From Veillonella rogosae JCM 15642 (GTDB lineage: Bacteria > Bacillota > Negativicutes > Veillonellales > Veillonellaceae), in the NCBI RefSeq assembly GCF_002959775.1, contig NZ_PPCX01000008.1, forward strand, positions 111,155 through 175,154: DNA of 64,000 nucleotides, read 5' to 3'. The position numbers and the translations under genes were made by a program. Below the pieces are notes generated by a model. It saw only the letters and a list, made by a program, of their open reading frames with translations, had not been told where the DNA came from and ran no database searches. This document shows, piece after piece, positions 35,436 through 47,900 of the stretch (positions are counted from its first letter, which is position 1; the number at the start of each line of letters is the position of its first letter).

Positions 35436-38400
35436 ATGAACAAAATTTTTAAGGTGGTTTGGAGCAAATCCAAAGAATGCTACGTAGTAGTATCTGAATT
35501 CGCTAAAAACAATAGCGGTAAAAAGAAAATTGTAGTAGCTGGTATCTTTGCAGCATTAGCTATGACTAATGCTAATGTGGCATTGGCTGTAAACGAGGTG
35601 CCTACATCTACTGGTGGTGCATCTGTAGCTTTTGGTAATGGTGCTACTGTTACAGGTGCCAATGCAGTCGGTTTAGGTAGCAATGCTAGTGTTACAGGTT
35701 CCAATGCAGTCGGTTTAGGTATCAGTGCTAGTGTTACAGGTGCTAATGCAGTCGGTTTAGGTAGCAGTGCTAGTGTTACAGGTGCTAATGCAGTCGGTTT
35801 AGGTAGCAATGCTAGTGTTACAGGTGTAAATGCAGTTGGTTTAGGTACAAATGTAAAAGCTACTACTAGTGATGCTGTTGTAATTGGTACTGCTGCAAAA
35901 GCAGAGACTGCTGGTGGTGGGATTGCTATTGGTCAAAATTCTTATTCAAAATCTATATATGGTAATGCACCAAGTGTTGCTGTAGGTAAAGATTCAATTG
36001 CAAATGGTGGTACTGCGATTGCTATTGGTACTAGAGCGACAGTAAACGAAGCTGGTAATCGATATTCACAAGGTATTGCCATTGGTGGTGGTGTACTGCC
36101 TGGCCAAGGTGCAGTTGTAGAAGGTGACCAAGGTATTGCTATTGGCGGTAATACTAAAGCGCTAGGCCATTCTTCCATCGTTATTGGTGGTGATGACGCT
36201 GATAAAATGACAAGTACAAGAGCTGTTTATACCGATATTACAACAGGTAAACCTGCTGTCGCTACTGTTTCTGCTGCTGTTAAAGCTTTAACAGGGTATG
36301 AAATTAAGTGGAGAGATTATAATAATGCTACAGCAGACCATATCGGTATCACAGTGGGCACTAAGGGTCAATCTGGTAATGCCGGCATTGCTATTGGTAC
36401 TGGCGCTGACTCTAAAAATCGTATTGCTGGTTCTTTAACAGGTGTTAATACAAGTGCTGCCGATAATGATTCTGTAACAAATGCTATCGCTATTGGTACA
36501 GGTGCGAAAGCAAATCGTGATAACTCTGTTGCCTTAGGTGGTGGTTCTACTACAGATAAGCCAGGTACTAAACAAACTAGCTATACATTGCCAACAGGTG
36601 TTACTGCAACTTGGTCTGGTGGCAATGATACTCTAGAAGGTGATATTGTTTCCTTCGGTTCTGCAGGTTTCGAGCGTCAATTGAAAAACGTAGCGCCTGG
36701 TGAAGTAAGTGCTACCTCTACAGATGCAATCAATGGTTCCCAGTTAGCTGCTATTGCAGATCAAATTACACAGAAATATGTGTCTATTAAGTCTGATGTC
36801 ACACCTAATAAAGATAACACTGGTGCAAAAGCGGATGAGTCTATTGCTATTGGTCCTAACGCATCTACAGATAAGGCTGCAACAAGCTCTGTAGCTATTG
36901 GTGATGGTGCAAGTGCGACGGTTACTAATGGTGTTGCGATTGGCTCTAAATCTGTGGCAAGTACTGCTGCAGGTGTAGCGGGCTATAATGTAAATACTGA
37001 CCGCACTGATAAATATGCTGGTTTAAGTGGTGCTACCTTAACATCTACATTGGGTGGTGTTGCTGTTGGTACAACAGGACAAACTCGTCAAATTAACTAT
37101 GTAGCTGCTGGTACAGCTGATACAGATGCTGTTAACGTGGCACAATTGAAGAGTGTAAACCTTGCTTTCACAGGTGACACTGGTTCTGGCGACGTAAACC
37201 TTGCTAACAGCAAATTGGCAGTAAATGGTGATAATACATACATCGAAACTAAAGCTAATGGCAAGAAAATTACAATTGCTGGTAAAAAGCAAGATATTAC
37301 TGTAACTAACGGCGTTGCTACTGCAACTCCTGGCATGGCAGATGCTAAAAACGTAGCTGATGCAATTAATCAAGCAGTTGCTAATAGCTCTTCTAGCTGG
37401 AACTTATCTGCTAATGGTGAAGCAACAACTGCTACAGTAGGAAAAGGTAATACAGTAGATTTCTCTGGTGATGACAATGTTACTGTTGCTAGAAATGATA
37501 AAAATATTTCTGTATCCTTGAAGAAAGATCTTACTGGCTTGAACAGTGCATCTTTCAACAATGCTGCCGGTAATCCAACTGTAAAAATTGATGGTGACAA
37601 AGGTATCAATGCAGGCGACATGAAAGTTACTAACGTAGCTGATGGCGTAGATGATAAAGATGCTGTTAATGTATCTCAATTGAAGAAAACAGATGATAAA
37701 GCAGAAGCTAACAAAGCTGCTATTGCTCGTAAAATTTCCTTAGGTGGTAACAGTGGCTCTACAGATGAAAAATCCTTGAGCACAGGCGATGTGAAATTCA
37801 ATGTTAAAGGTGATAATGGTCTTACTACTGTTGCTAATGGCGACGATGTAACTGTTAAACTTGATGATGCTACTAAAGACAAAATCGATAACGCTGCTGA
37901 CAAAGATTTGAGCAATTTGAATCCTGCAGGTGAACAAAAAGTTAAAGATTTAGCTGCTTGGAATGTAGTAGCTAATAGCGAAACTGCTGAAAAAGTAAAA
38001 GGTGGCGACACAGTTAAATTCATCAATGGTGATAACGTTGAAATCACTCAAGCGGGTAAAGATTTCACAATCTCCACTAAGAAAGATGTAACATTTGATA
38101 ATGTAACTGCAAATCAAGCTATTACGGCTCCTAAAGTAAAAGCTACAACTGGTGTTGAAACACCTCAAGTTACTGGCTTGACTAATAGAGATTGGGTTCC
38201 AGGTCAAACACAACCAGTATCTGGTCGTGCAGCAACCGAAGATCAATTGAAAAAAGTTGATGACCAAGTAACAGCAAATAAAGATAACATCACTAAAAAT
38301 GCTGGCGATATTAAAACAAATAAAGATAATATCGATAAAAATACAACAGCAATCGCTCGTAAAATTTCCTTAGGTGGTAACACTGGCTCTACAGATGAAA

Positions 38401-41400
38401 AATCCTTGAGCACAGGCGATGTGAAATTCAATGTTAAAGGTGATAATGGTCTTACTACTGTTGCTAATGGCGACGATGTAACTGTTAAACTTGATGATGC
38501 TACTAAAGACAAAATCGATAACGCTGCTAACCAAGACTTGAGTAACTTGACTCCAGCTGGTAAGCAACAAGTTAAAGATTTAGCTGCTTGGAATGTAGTT
38601 GCTAATGGTGAAACTGCTGAAAAAGTACAAGGTGGCGATACAGTTAAATTCATCAATGGTGATAACATTGAAATTACACAAGCTGGTAAAAACTTCACAA
38701 TTGCTACTAAGAAAGATGTTACTTTCGATACTGTAACTGCTAATGATACAATTACAGCTCCAAAAGTAAAAGCTACAACTGGTGTAGAAACCCCAGAAGT
38801 AACTGGCTTGACTAATAAAACTTGGGTTCCAGGTCAAACACAACCAGTATCTGGTCGTGCAGCAACTGAAGACCAATTGAAAGCTGTAGATGATCAAGTA
38901 GCTGATAATAAAGATAAAATCGGCAAAAATGCTGATAACATTGCAGATAACAAAAAAGCAATCGATAAAAATGCTGCTGATATTGCTACTAATAAAGACA
39001 ATATTGCAGCAAATAAAGATAATATCACTAAAAATGCTGGCGATATTGCAACAAACAAAGCTGATATTGCTAAAAATAAAGACAACATTGATAAAAATAC
39101 AACAGCTATCGCTCGTAAGATTTCCTTAGGTGGTGACACTGGCTCTACAGACGAAAAATCCTTGAGCACAGGCGATGTGAAATTTAATGTTAAAGGTGAA
39201 AATGGCCTTACTACTGTTGCAAATGGCGATGATGTAACTGTTAAAATCGATGATGCTACTAAAGACAAAATCGACAACGCAGCAAATAAAGACTTGAGCA
39301 ACTTGACTCCAGCTGGTGAACAACAAGTTAAAGATTTGGCAGCATGGAATGTAGTAGCTAACGATGGTACTGCTGAAAAAGTTCAAGGTGGCGACACTGT
39401 TAAATTTATCGATGGTGATAACATCTCCATTACTCAAAATGGTAAAGATTTCACAGTGGCAACTAAGAAAGACGTAACATTTGATAACGTTACTGTAAAC
39501 CAAAAAATTACAGCTCCAGAAGTGAGTGGCTTGACTAATAAAACTTGGGTTCCAGGTCAAACACAACCTGTATCTGGTCGTGCAGCAACTGAAGATCAAT
39601 TGAAAGCAGTTGATGATCAAGTAGCAGCAAACAAAGATAACATTACTAAAAATGCTGGCGATATTAAAACAAACAAAGATAATATTGCTAAAAATACAGA
39701 AGCTATCGCTCGTAAGATTTCCTTAGGTGGTGACACTGGTTCTACTGACGAAAAATCCTTGAGCACAGGCGATGTGAAATTCAATATTAAAGGTAAAAAT
39801 GGTATCGTTACTGAAGCTAATGGCGAAGATGTAACTGTTAAACTTGACGATGATACTGCAAACAAAATCAACAATGCTGCAAACACTGATTTGAGTAACT
39901 TAACTGATGCTGGTAAACAACAAGTTAAAGATTTATCTGCATGGAATGTAGTTGCTAATAACGGTACTGCTGAAAAAGTTGAAGGTGGTAACACAGTTAA
40001 GTTCATCGATGGTGATAATATCTCCATTACTCAAAATGGTAAAGACTTCACAATTGCAACTAAGAAAGATGTTACTTTCGATACTGTAACTGCAAATCAA
40101 ACAATTACAGCTCCAAAAGTAAAAGCAACTGATGGTGTAGAAACTCCAGAAGTAACTGGCTTGACTAATAAAACTTGGGTTCCAGGTCAAACACAACCTG
40201 TATCTGGTCGTGCAGCAACTGAAGATCAATTGAAAGCAGTTGATGACCAAGTAGCAGCAAATAAAGCTAACATCACTAAAAATGCTGGTGATATTGCAAC
40301 AAATAAAGCAAATATTGCAGCAAATAAAGCTCAAATCGATAAAAACACAGAAGCAATCGGTCGTAAGATTTCCTTAGGTGGTAACACTGGTTCTACTGAT
40401 GAAAAATCCTTGAGCACAGGTGATGTGAAATTCAATATTAAAGGTGAAAACGGTTTAACAACTGTTGCTAATGGTGAAGACGTAACTGTTAAGATCGATG
40501 ATGAAACTAAAGCTAAAATCGATAATGCAGCAAATCAAGATTTGAGCAACTTAACAGATGCTGGTAAACAACAAGTTAAAGATCTTTCTGCATGGAATGT
40601 AACTGCAGCTGGCGGTACTGTAGAAAAAGTACAAGGTGGCGACACTGTTAAATTCCAAGCTGGTGATAACCTTGAAGTTAAACAAGATAAAACTACTTTC
40701 ACATATAGCTTGGCTAAAGACTTGAAAGGTCTTAATAGCGTAACTGTAGGCGATGAAAATGGTGCATCCACTAAGATCACTCCTGCAGGTACAACTGTAA
40801 AAGATGCAGCTGGTAACTCTACAACAGTTAACGGTGCAGGTATGACTATCACTCCTGCAAATGCAGCAGCTAAACCTGTATCTCTTACTGTAGACGGCTT
40901 GAATAATGGTGGTAACCAAATTCATGGTGTAGCACCTGGTACAGCTGATACAGATGCAGTAAACGTAAGCCAATTGAAAGATACTAAAGCTGGTTTACAA
41001 CAAGCTATTAACAATGTAGGCGCTGAAACACAACGTGTTGGTGCACATGCGGCAGCAATGGCAGCGTTGAAACCAATCCAATACGATCCATTGGAACCAA
41101 CTCAAATTATGGCAGGTATTGGTAACTACCGTGGTGAAACAGCTGGTGCAATCGGTCTTGCTCACTACAGAACTGAAGATACTATGTTCAACGTAGGTAT
41201 TACACTTGGTTCTAGCCATAGCATGGTAAATGCTGGTGTAACTCACAAATTTGGTGGCAGCCGTGATAGAAAAGACGCTGTTCCAGAACGTTATAAAGCT
41301 GGCCCTATTAGCTCTATCTACGTAATGCAAGATGAAGTAAGTCACTTACGTAACCAAAATGAAGAGTACAAATCCAAGCTTGAACAACAACAATCTGAAA

Positions 41401-41450
41401 TTGATGCGTTGAAAGCAGCTGTTAACCAATTGTTAGCAAACAAAGCATAA
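35436..41450 (+). CDS. Trimeric autotransporter adhesin 2 (2004 residues)
   Basis: Type Vc autotransporter with an extended signal peptide (residues 1-52, MNKIFKVVWSKSKECYVVVS). The YadA-like head starts near residue 60 and includes five tandem 14-residue turns of the type VTGANAVGLGSNAS. Necks of the type GTADTDAVNVAQL (about 560) follow. The stalk has five repeated modules beginning at RKISLGGNTGSTDEKSLSTG and ending with GRAATEDQLK plus Asn-rich coiled coil (NKDNIDKNTTAIARK). The anchor is about residues 1867-1939, again ending VTHKFG. A 65-residue tail follows with RYKAGPISSIYVMQDE and a coiled coil. AAAGGAGAAC precedes the ATG. Probable roles are autoaggregation, biofilm and binding to host or partner bacteria. 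Confidence 0.95.
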   Translation: MNKIFKVVWSKSKECYVVVSEFAKNNSGKKKIVVAGIFAALAMTNANVALAVNEVPTSTGGASVAFGNGATVTGANAVGLGSNASVTGSNAVGLGISASVTGANAVGLGSSASVTGANAVGLGSNASVTGVNAVGLGTNVKATTSDAVVIGTAAKAETAGGGIAIGQNSYSKSIYGNAPSVAVGKDSIANGGTAIAIGTRATVNEAGNRYSQGIAIGGGVLPGQGAVVEGDQGIAIGGNTKALGHSSIVIGGDDADKMTSTRAVYTDITTGKPAVATVSAAVKALTGYEIKWRDYNNATADHIGITVGTKGQSGNAGIAIGTGADSKNRIAGSLTGVNTSAADNDSVTNAIAIGTGAKANRDNSVALGGGSTTDKPGTKQTSYTLPTGVTATWSGGNDTLEGDIVSFGSAGFERQLKNVAPGEVSATSTDAINGSQLAAIADQITQKYVSIKSDVTPNKDNTGAKADESIAIGPNASTDKAATSSVAIGDGASATVTNGVAIGSKSVASTAAGVAGYNVNTDRTDKYAGLSGATLTSTLGGVAVGTTGQTRQINYVAAGTADTDAVNVAQLKSVNLAFTGDTGSGDVNLANSKLAVNGDNTYIETKANGKKITIAGKKQDITVTNGVATATPGMADAKNVADAINQAVANSSSSWNLSANGEATTATVGKGNTVDFSGDDNVTVARNDKNISVSLKKDLTGLNSASFNNAAGNPTVKIDGDKGINAGDMKVTNVADGVDDKDAVNVSQLKKTDDKAEANKAAIARKISLGGNSGSTDEKSLSTGDVKFNVKGDNGLTTVANGDDVTVKLDDATKDKIDNAADKDLSNLNPAGEQKVKDLAAWNVVANSETAEKVKGGDTVKFINGDNVEITQAGKDFTISTKKDVTFDNVTANQAITAPKVKATTGVETPQVTGLTNRDWVPGQTQPVSGRAATEDQLKKVDDQVTANKDNITKNAGDIKTNKDNIDKNTTAIARKISLGGNTGSTDEKSLSTGDVKFNVKGDNGLTTVANGDDVTVKLDDATKDKIDNAANQDLSNLTPAGKQQVKDLAAWNVVANGETAEKVQGGDTVKFINGDNIEITQAGKNFTIATKKDVTFDTVTANDTITAPKVKATTGVETPEVTGLTNKTWVPGQTQPVSGRAATEDQLKAVDDQVADNKDKIGKNADNIADNKKAIDKNAADIATNKDNIAANKDNITKNAGDIATNKADIAKNKDNIDKNTTAIARKISLGGDTGSTDEKSLSTGDVKFNVKGENGLTTVANGDDVTVKIDDATKDKIDNAANKDLSNLTPAGEQQVKDLAAWNVVANDGTAEKVQGGDTVKFIDGDNISITQNGKDFTVATKKDVTFDNVTVNQKITAPEVSGLTNKTWVPGQTQPVSGRAATEDQLKAVDDQVAANKDNITKNAGDIKTNKDNIAKNTEAIARKISLGGDTGSTDEKSLSTGDVKFNIKGKNGIVTEANGEDVTVKLDDDTANKINNAANTDLSNLTDAGKQQVKDLSAWNVVANNGTAEKVEGGNTVKFIDGDNISITQNGKDFTIATKKDVTFDTVTANQTITAPKVKATDGVETPEVTGLTNKTWVPGQTQPVSGRAATEDQLKAVDDQVAANKANITKNAGDIATNKANIAANKAQIDKNTEAIGRKISLGGNTGSTDEKSLSTGDVKFNIKGENGLTTVANGEDVTVKIDDETKAKIDNAANQDLSNLTDAGKQQVKDLSAWNVTAAGGTVEKVQGGDTVKFQAGDNLEVKQDKTTFTYSLAKDLKGLNSVTVGDENGASTKITPAGTTVKDAAGNSTTVNGAGMTITPANAAAKPVSLTVDGLNNGGNQIHGVAPGTADTDAVNVSQLKDTKAGLQQAINNVGAETQRVGAHAAAMAALKPIQYDPLEPTQIMAGIGNYRGETAGAIGLAHYRTEDTMFNVGITLGSSHSMVNAGVTHKFGGSRDRKDAVPERYKAGPISSIYVMQDEVSHLRNQNEEYKSKLEQQQSEIDALKAAVNQLLANKA
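35643..35852 (+). repeat. Five tandem 42-bp repeats in the adhesin 2 head
   Basis: Five in-frame units start at 35643, 35685, 35727, 35769 and 35811. Each encodes 14 residues (one turn of the YadA beta-roll). Units 2-5 differ by only a few bases, so copy number could change by slippage or recombination without breaking the frame. Confidence 0.95.
37728..40990 (+). repeat. Five long in-frame stalk repeats in adhesin 2
   Basis: Modules begin with the codons for RKISLGG at 37728, 38358, 39114, 39711 and 40362. The spacings of 630, 756, 597 and 651 bp are all multiples of three. Large blocks are near-identical at DNA level. The length differences arise mainly from the number of coiled-coil heptads, longest between modules 2 and 3, and from loss of a short segment in module 3. 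Confidence 0.93.
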
Positions 41451-41509
41451 GGTTCGTGCATATATAGTTAAAACTATGTATAGGATCTGAATGGATATGT
41501 AAAAATGAG

Positions 41510-41543
41510 AAGAGTCCCCCTCGAAAGAGGGGGGCTCTTTTAT
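41510..41543 (+). terminator. Terminator of adhesin 2
   Basis: AAGAGTCCCCCTC and GAGGGGGGCTCTT form a GC-rich stem around GAAA, followed by TTAT. Confidence 0.9.
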
Positions 41544-41999
41544 ATGGAGTAAACGAAATAATCCATAACAAGTCTATCCTAGAAATTAAATGCTAAATAA
41601 TTTCTTGTTTAAAAATTAATAAAATAATCAATAAAGCTGTATATAGAGTATGAATGATGAATATTTTTAAAGATGAATCATTTTTATGTTTTTATTAACG
41701 GTTTCTACATTCTCAATTAGATTTATAAAAATGCATAAAACTTGCAATTAATTAAAATGAATTATAAATGAAAGTCAATAATAATGCACCTTTATATAAA
41801 ATCTATGAAATGAGGATAGTGAATTAAATATCCAACAAATGCGTTTTTTAATTGAGAAAATAAAGCAAATTATGTTAAAATTAAAGATAGGTTTTAAGTA
41901 ATGAGAGTCTGATTATTTTCATTACCTTTCGAATTATCCATATGTTTGGGTAACAGAAGTTATATAGTTGAGGGTTAGTAATTTAAAGAAGGAAAACAT
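41544..41999 (+). promoter_or_regulatory. Upstream region of adhesin 3 (456 bp, AT-rich)
   Basis: No gene is seen. TGAA units start at 41758 and 41769, exactly 11 bp apart, as at the other adhesin promoters. The promoter itself is less clear: TAAAAT (41797-41802) or TATAAA (41795-41800) with only a weak -35 (GTCAAT). The ribosome site AAGAAGGAAA precedes the ATG at 42000. If the promoter is here, the leader is about 190 nt. Confidence 0.5.
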
Positions 42000-44900
42000 A
42001 TGAATAAGATATTTAAAGTCATTTGGTCTAAGTCAAAACAATGCTACGTTGTAGTATCTGAAATGGCAAAGAACAAAACAGGGAAAAAGAAAATTTTAGT
42101 AGCTAGCATTTTAGCGGCTTTAGCAATGCAAGCTGGTGTGGTTGCGGATGTATCTGCAGCAGATAGACCGACTGCGACTATTGAGGGCGGTACTAAAATG
42201 TATTCAAACTTAACTAATGGTCTTGCTATCGGTAATGAATCCCAGTCCAACAGTGATCAGTCTATTGCTATCGGTTATAGAGCAGTAGCTAATTCACAAT
42301 ATGCTAATCCAGCTCAACCAGCTGTAGCTATTGGTGCAGGTGCTAGTGCGACTGGTAGAGGTGGTGTATCACTAGGTCTTATCGCTAACTCTAGTGTTCG
42401 TGGCACTGCTATTGGTAGTGCTACACAGGCTACAGGTTTTGGTGCTTTTGCAGGTGGTACTTATGCACAAGCAACTAATGGTGGCGACGTAGCTATTGGT
42501 GGGGCTACATCTGATCGATTTGATGATTATGCTGTTGCTTCTGGTGGATATAGTGTAGCTATTGGTACTGCAGCCAAGGCAGATGGGGGTGCAGGGGTAA
42601 GTATTGGTTATAAGACAAATGCTAAAACATCTAATTCTCTAGCTGTTGGTTCTGAATCTCAAGCTACCGGTGAAGGTGCTGTGGCCGTAGGTAGAAAGAA
42701 TGCATCTACTGGTCCATCTTCAACAGTTTTGGGGATTTTATCTACTGCTAATGCTACATCTGCTACGGCAGTAGGGATGCTGACTACTGCTAAAGGGGAA
42801 AATTCCCTTGCAGTAGGTCATAACTCTTCCGCAGCTGGCAAAAATGGCGTAGCTGTTGGTACAAATTTCACAACCTCTGAACAAGGCGGTGTTGCGGTAG
42901 GTAATGCTGCAAAATCTAAACAATTAAATGCTACAGCTATAGGTATAGATGTAACGGCTGATGCTGCTAATTCTGTTGCTTTGGGGGGGAGTGCTACGGC
43001 CTCTAGTGATGGTGCTATAGCTATTGGTTCTCATGGGTCTAGACAAACGACTGCTACAGGTAATAGGGCTCTTGCTATCGGTGCTGCCACTACGGCTAAT
43101 GGCTTGGATAATATTGCTATTGGTACTAACGCTAGTACATCCTCTCAGTATTCAACTGCTGTAGGTAATGGTGCGACGGCAACTGCCATTAGAGCGGCTG
43201 CCTTTGGTGCTAACTCTACGGCTAGTGTAGAAGGGGGCGTTGCCTTAGGCGTTGGATCTGTAGCGAATCGTGCTGGTGGCATTGCGAATAAGGGCTATAA
43301 TCCAAACGACAATCGTACCAATAAATATGCAGGATTAAATACATGGGTATTATCTCCTACAACGGGAGCTGTTGCTGTAGGTAATGGTACTGCTGCAACT
43401 CGTCAAATTACAGGTCTTGCAGCAGGTAAAGAGGATACAGATGCTGTTAACGTGGCGCAATTAAAAAGCGTTAACTTAGCTTTTGCTGGCAATGTTGGTA
43501 GTGGCGATGTAAACCTTGCAAATAGCACATTAAGCCTCAAAGGTGATGGTACATACATTACAACAGCTGCTAATGGTCAAAACCTTACAATTTCTGGCAA
43601 AACTCAAAATATTAATGTCACAAATGGTCAGGCTTCTGCAAATGCTGCAGGTATGGCTGATGCTAAAAATGTAGCGGAGGCTATTAATAAAGCAGTTTCT
43701 GCCAATGCATATAATTGGAAGTTAGCTGCAGATAATGACAATGGCCGTAGCGAAGTAATCAACAAAGAGGATACTGTATCCTTCAGCGGTGATAACAATA
43801 TTACAGTAGCTCGTAATGGTAAGAAAATTACGACTTCTTTGAATAAGGCGATTACTGTAGATACTGTGAAAGCTAATAAATCCGTTACTGTTTCTTCTGG
43901 TGGTAACCAAATTACTTTAGATGGTTCAAACGGTGCTGTTACAGGTAAAACTTTCACAGGTCAATCTTTCACAGCCGGCAATAATGTGTTGAGTAATACA
44001 ACGCTTCAAATTGGTCCAACTACTGGCAATAATGTGACTATCACGACTGATGGTTTATCTGGTAAGGCTGGTTCTAATACAGTTAAGTTTGGCACTAATG
44101 GTATTAGTGCAGGTGGTCAACAAATTACCAATGTTTCTAGCGGTGGTAACGTAGGTACTAATGCAGCTAACATTACAGATGTTAAGAACGCTGTATCTGA
44201 CGTGACATTAAAATTAGATACAAATTCTAAAACTGGCACTGTTAAGCTTAGTGAAAGTCCACTAAAAGTAATTGGTGCTAATGGTATTAGAACTGATTTA
44301 GTGGGTACGAATAATGGTAGTCTTGTTGTTGGTCTAGACAATAATACGGTAAATGCTACGACTAAAGGTATTGGTTTAACAGGTGATACAGGATCTACAG
44401 GTCTTAAATATCTTAAAGACGGTGATGCAACCTTTAAAGTGGCTGGTGATGGCGATCTAGTTACTACTAAGGCCTCTGCTACAGGTGTACAAGTAGCTGT
44501 TGATTCCGGTAAAGTAAAAGATTTAGCTGTAGGCGCAGTAACTGTTAGCAAGGCTAATACGGCAGATAATCCTATTACTGTAACACCAACAGCAGGTACA
44601 AATACTAAGGACTATGCAATTGGTATTGATACAACAAAATTAGCTAATCAAACACAATTAACATACAAAGCTAATGGTGCCAATGAAAATAAAGTATCCT
44701 TGGCAAATGGTTTAAACTTTACAAATGGTACTTTCACAACAGCAACTGTAGGTACAAATGGGAATGTAACGATTTCTACGGCTACTGAAACGATTACGAA
44801 TGATGCGGATGGTAAAGCTAAAGTTGCAAGTCCTACAGATGGTTTAGCGACTGCTAAAAACGTAGCTGATTCTATCAATAAAGCTGTTGATGGTTTATCT

Positions 44901-47900
44901 CAAAATCTTACCGTTTCCGATGGTACTACAGATGGTACAGTTAACCTTAAAAATCAAAAACTCACTGTTTCTGGCACTAATGGTGTAACTGCAACTGTAA
45001 ATGGACAAACTGTTACAGTAGGTATTGATGCAGCGACTAAATCTAAAGTAGACAATGCCTCTACAGCAGTAAATCGTAATATTTCTCTTGGTGCAGATAG
45101 TGGTACACCTTCTAGTCAATCCTTAAAAGACGGCGATGTAGCATTCGATGTGAAAGGTGCTACAGGTGACTTAGTATCTACGAAGATGAATGGCAACACT
45201 GTTGAAATTTCCACTAAGCGTGCAGCTATTACTAGCGATGCCAATACAGGTGCAGCATCTGTAACAGGTGATGATGGCTTAGTAACATCTAAAAATGTAG
45301 CTGATGCTATTAACAAAGCCTCTGATGCGGCTAAAGCCGGTGCGGCATGGAACTTGTCTGCTAATGGTGATACTGGTACAAAGGTATCTGGTGGAGACAC
45401 TGTAGATTTCACTGGTGATAATAATATTACAGTTACCCAAACTGGCAAAAATATTGCTACCACATTAAATAAAGATCTTAAGAAATTAAACTCTATTTCT
45501 CTTGAAAATGGTGTGGGTGAGACAATCAAGTTTGATGCAATTAATGGTAGCGGTAAGTTTGGTGATCCAGCTGTAGGTAATTATACACAAATTGACCGTG
45601 ATGGTATTAGAATCAATAATGGTATTGATGTAAATCAACCAAATACAGCAAATACTTATTTAGACGTTGGTACTTTATCTTTACAAGCCGGACCTAATAG
45701 CAGCTCTCTTGATTCTAAAAATCTCATATTTAATGATGAAGATGGGAATTTGGCTCAAGGTAGTGCTCAAGGCATGGCATTCCAAAGTGCAGCAGGTAAA
45801 ATGGTTCAGTTTAGTCTTGATGAAATCAATGCTGGTGGCAACAAGATTCAAGAGGTTGCTGAAGGTATAGCTGATACTGATGCGGTAAATGTAAAACAGT
45901 TGAAAGATACTGTAGCAAGCCAAACATTAACATACCGTGCTAATACAGCTGCTGATACAGATGCTAAGTCCGTTAAATTATCTAAAGGCTTAGACTTTGT
46001 TGATGGCACAATGACAAAAGCTACTGTAGATAATGACGGCAAGGTAACATTTGACATTAATGATGATACTAAGACCAAGATCAACGATTCTGTGGCTGCT
46101 GTAAACCGTAAGGTTTCCCTTGGCGCAGATAGTGGTACTGTATCTAGTCAATCCTTAAAAGATGGTGATGTAGCATTCAATGTAAAAGGTGCTACTGGTG
46201 ATTTCATTTCTACGAAGATGAATGGCGACACTGTAGAAGTTTCTACAAAACGTTCCACTATCAACAGTGATGCTGCAGGTACTGCCTCTGTTACCGGTGA
46301 TGATGGTTTAGCAACTGCTAAGAACGTGGCTGATGCTATTAACAAAGCGGCTAGCCAAGCTAAAGATGGTGCAGCATGGAAACTATCTGCTAATGGTGAT
46401 ACACCGACTACTGTAGCAGGTGGAGATACTGTTGACTTTACTGGTGATAATAATATTACTACCGATCGTGATGATAAAAAGATTTCTGTTAAGTTAAATA
46501 AAAATCTTACGGATTTGAGCTCCATATCTCTTACTAATCCAAGAGGAGAAACAATTTCCCTAGATGGTAGTACTGGTATCATCAAAGCCTATAGAGCTGA
46601 GTTTAAAGATAATGTAGGTGCTGGATCCTCTATTGATAGTGATCAATTGCGATTTACGAATGGTGCAACTGGTGCCAATGGGGCTGAAACAGCTCTTTCA
46701 TTAGATATTTTAGCTATGCACAGTGGCTCTAATGATAATAACCTTACATCTCGTTATCTTGCTTTCAACGATGCGAATGGAAATGAGTCTGTTCATAGTG
46801 CACAAGGATTAATTGCCGAATCTGCAGGCGGAGCTAAAACAATCCAATTTACCCTTGATGAAATCAATGCTGGTGGCAATAAGATTCAAGAGGTTGCTGA
46901 AGGTACAGCTGATACTGATGCGGTAAACGTAAAACAGTTGAAAGATACTGTTGCAAGCCAAACTTTAACATACCGTGCTAATACCGCTGCTGATGCAGAT
47001 GCTAAAACTGTTAAATTATCTAAAGGCTTAGATTTTGTAGATGGCACAATGACTAAGGCCACTGTAGATAATGATGGTAAAGTAACATTTGATATTAACG
47101 ATGATACTAAGACTAAGATCAACGATTCTGCAGCTGCTGTAAACCGCAAGGTTTCTCTTGGTGCAGACAGTGGTACTGTATCCAGCCAATCCTTAAAAGA
47201 TGGTGATGTAGCATTCAATGTTAAAGGTGCTACAGGCGACTTTATTTCTACGAAGATGAATGGCGATACTGTAGAGGTGTCTACAAAACGTGCTACTATC
47301 GATAGCAATGCCACAACAGGTGCCGCATCTGTAACTGGTGATGATGGCTTGGCAACAGCTAAAAATGTAGCTGATGCTATCAATAAAGCTGCTAAAGCAA
47401 GTACAGATGCAGTTAACTTGAAATTCTCTGGCGATACTAATACATCTGCTGGCGTAGTGAACCTTAAAGATGATACATTTGGCATCAAAGGCGACGGTAA
47501 ATACGTAACAACTGATGCAGATGGTAAAAACTTAACCGTTAAAGTATCTGAAGAAGAAGTTAAGAAATCCGCTGTAGGTGCTGTAACTGTGAGCACAGAT
47601 ACAACAGATGCAAATAATCCGTTAACTGTAACTGGCACAACAAGTGCAGATGGCACAACTAAGGACTACAAAGTAACAATTGATGGTACTAAAGTGGCAG
47701 CTAAGACAAACTTGTCTTACAAAGCGAATGATGGTACTGCAAAACAAGTATCCTTAGCAGATGGATTGAACTTCAAAAATGGTAATATGACTACTGCTAG
47801 TATCGATGATGCAGGCATTGTTAAATACGATGTTAATACAGAAACGATTACTGCTGGTGCAGACGGCACGATTACAGGTCCTGCTACAGATGGTGTGGCA

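Noticed and set aside
35643..35852. Regular 42-bp repeats considered as a CRISPR array
   Set aside because: There are no unique spacers, the repeats are contiguous and in frame, and they encode the YadA head.
32859..42000. Homopolymer or short-repeat tracts for phase variation of the adhesins
   Set aside because: No long mononucleotide or dinucleotide run was found at the promoters or 5' coding ends; only AT-rich sequence.
46886..47656. Long minus-strand reading frames opposite the adhesins (up to 256 residues)
   Set aside because: They are opposite repetitive Thr/Ala/Gly/Asp-rich coding DNA, lack ribosome sites, and repeat with the adhesin modules; codon-bias shadows.
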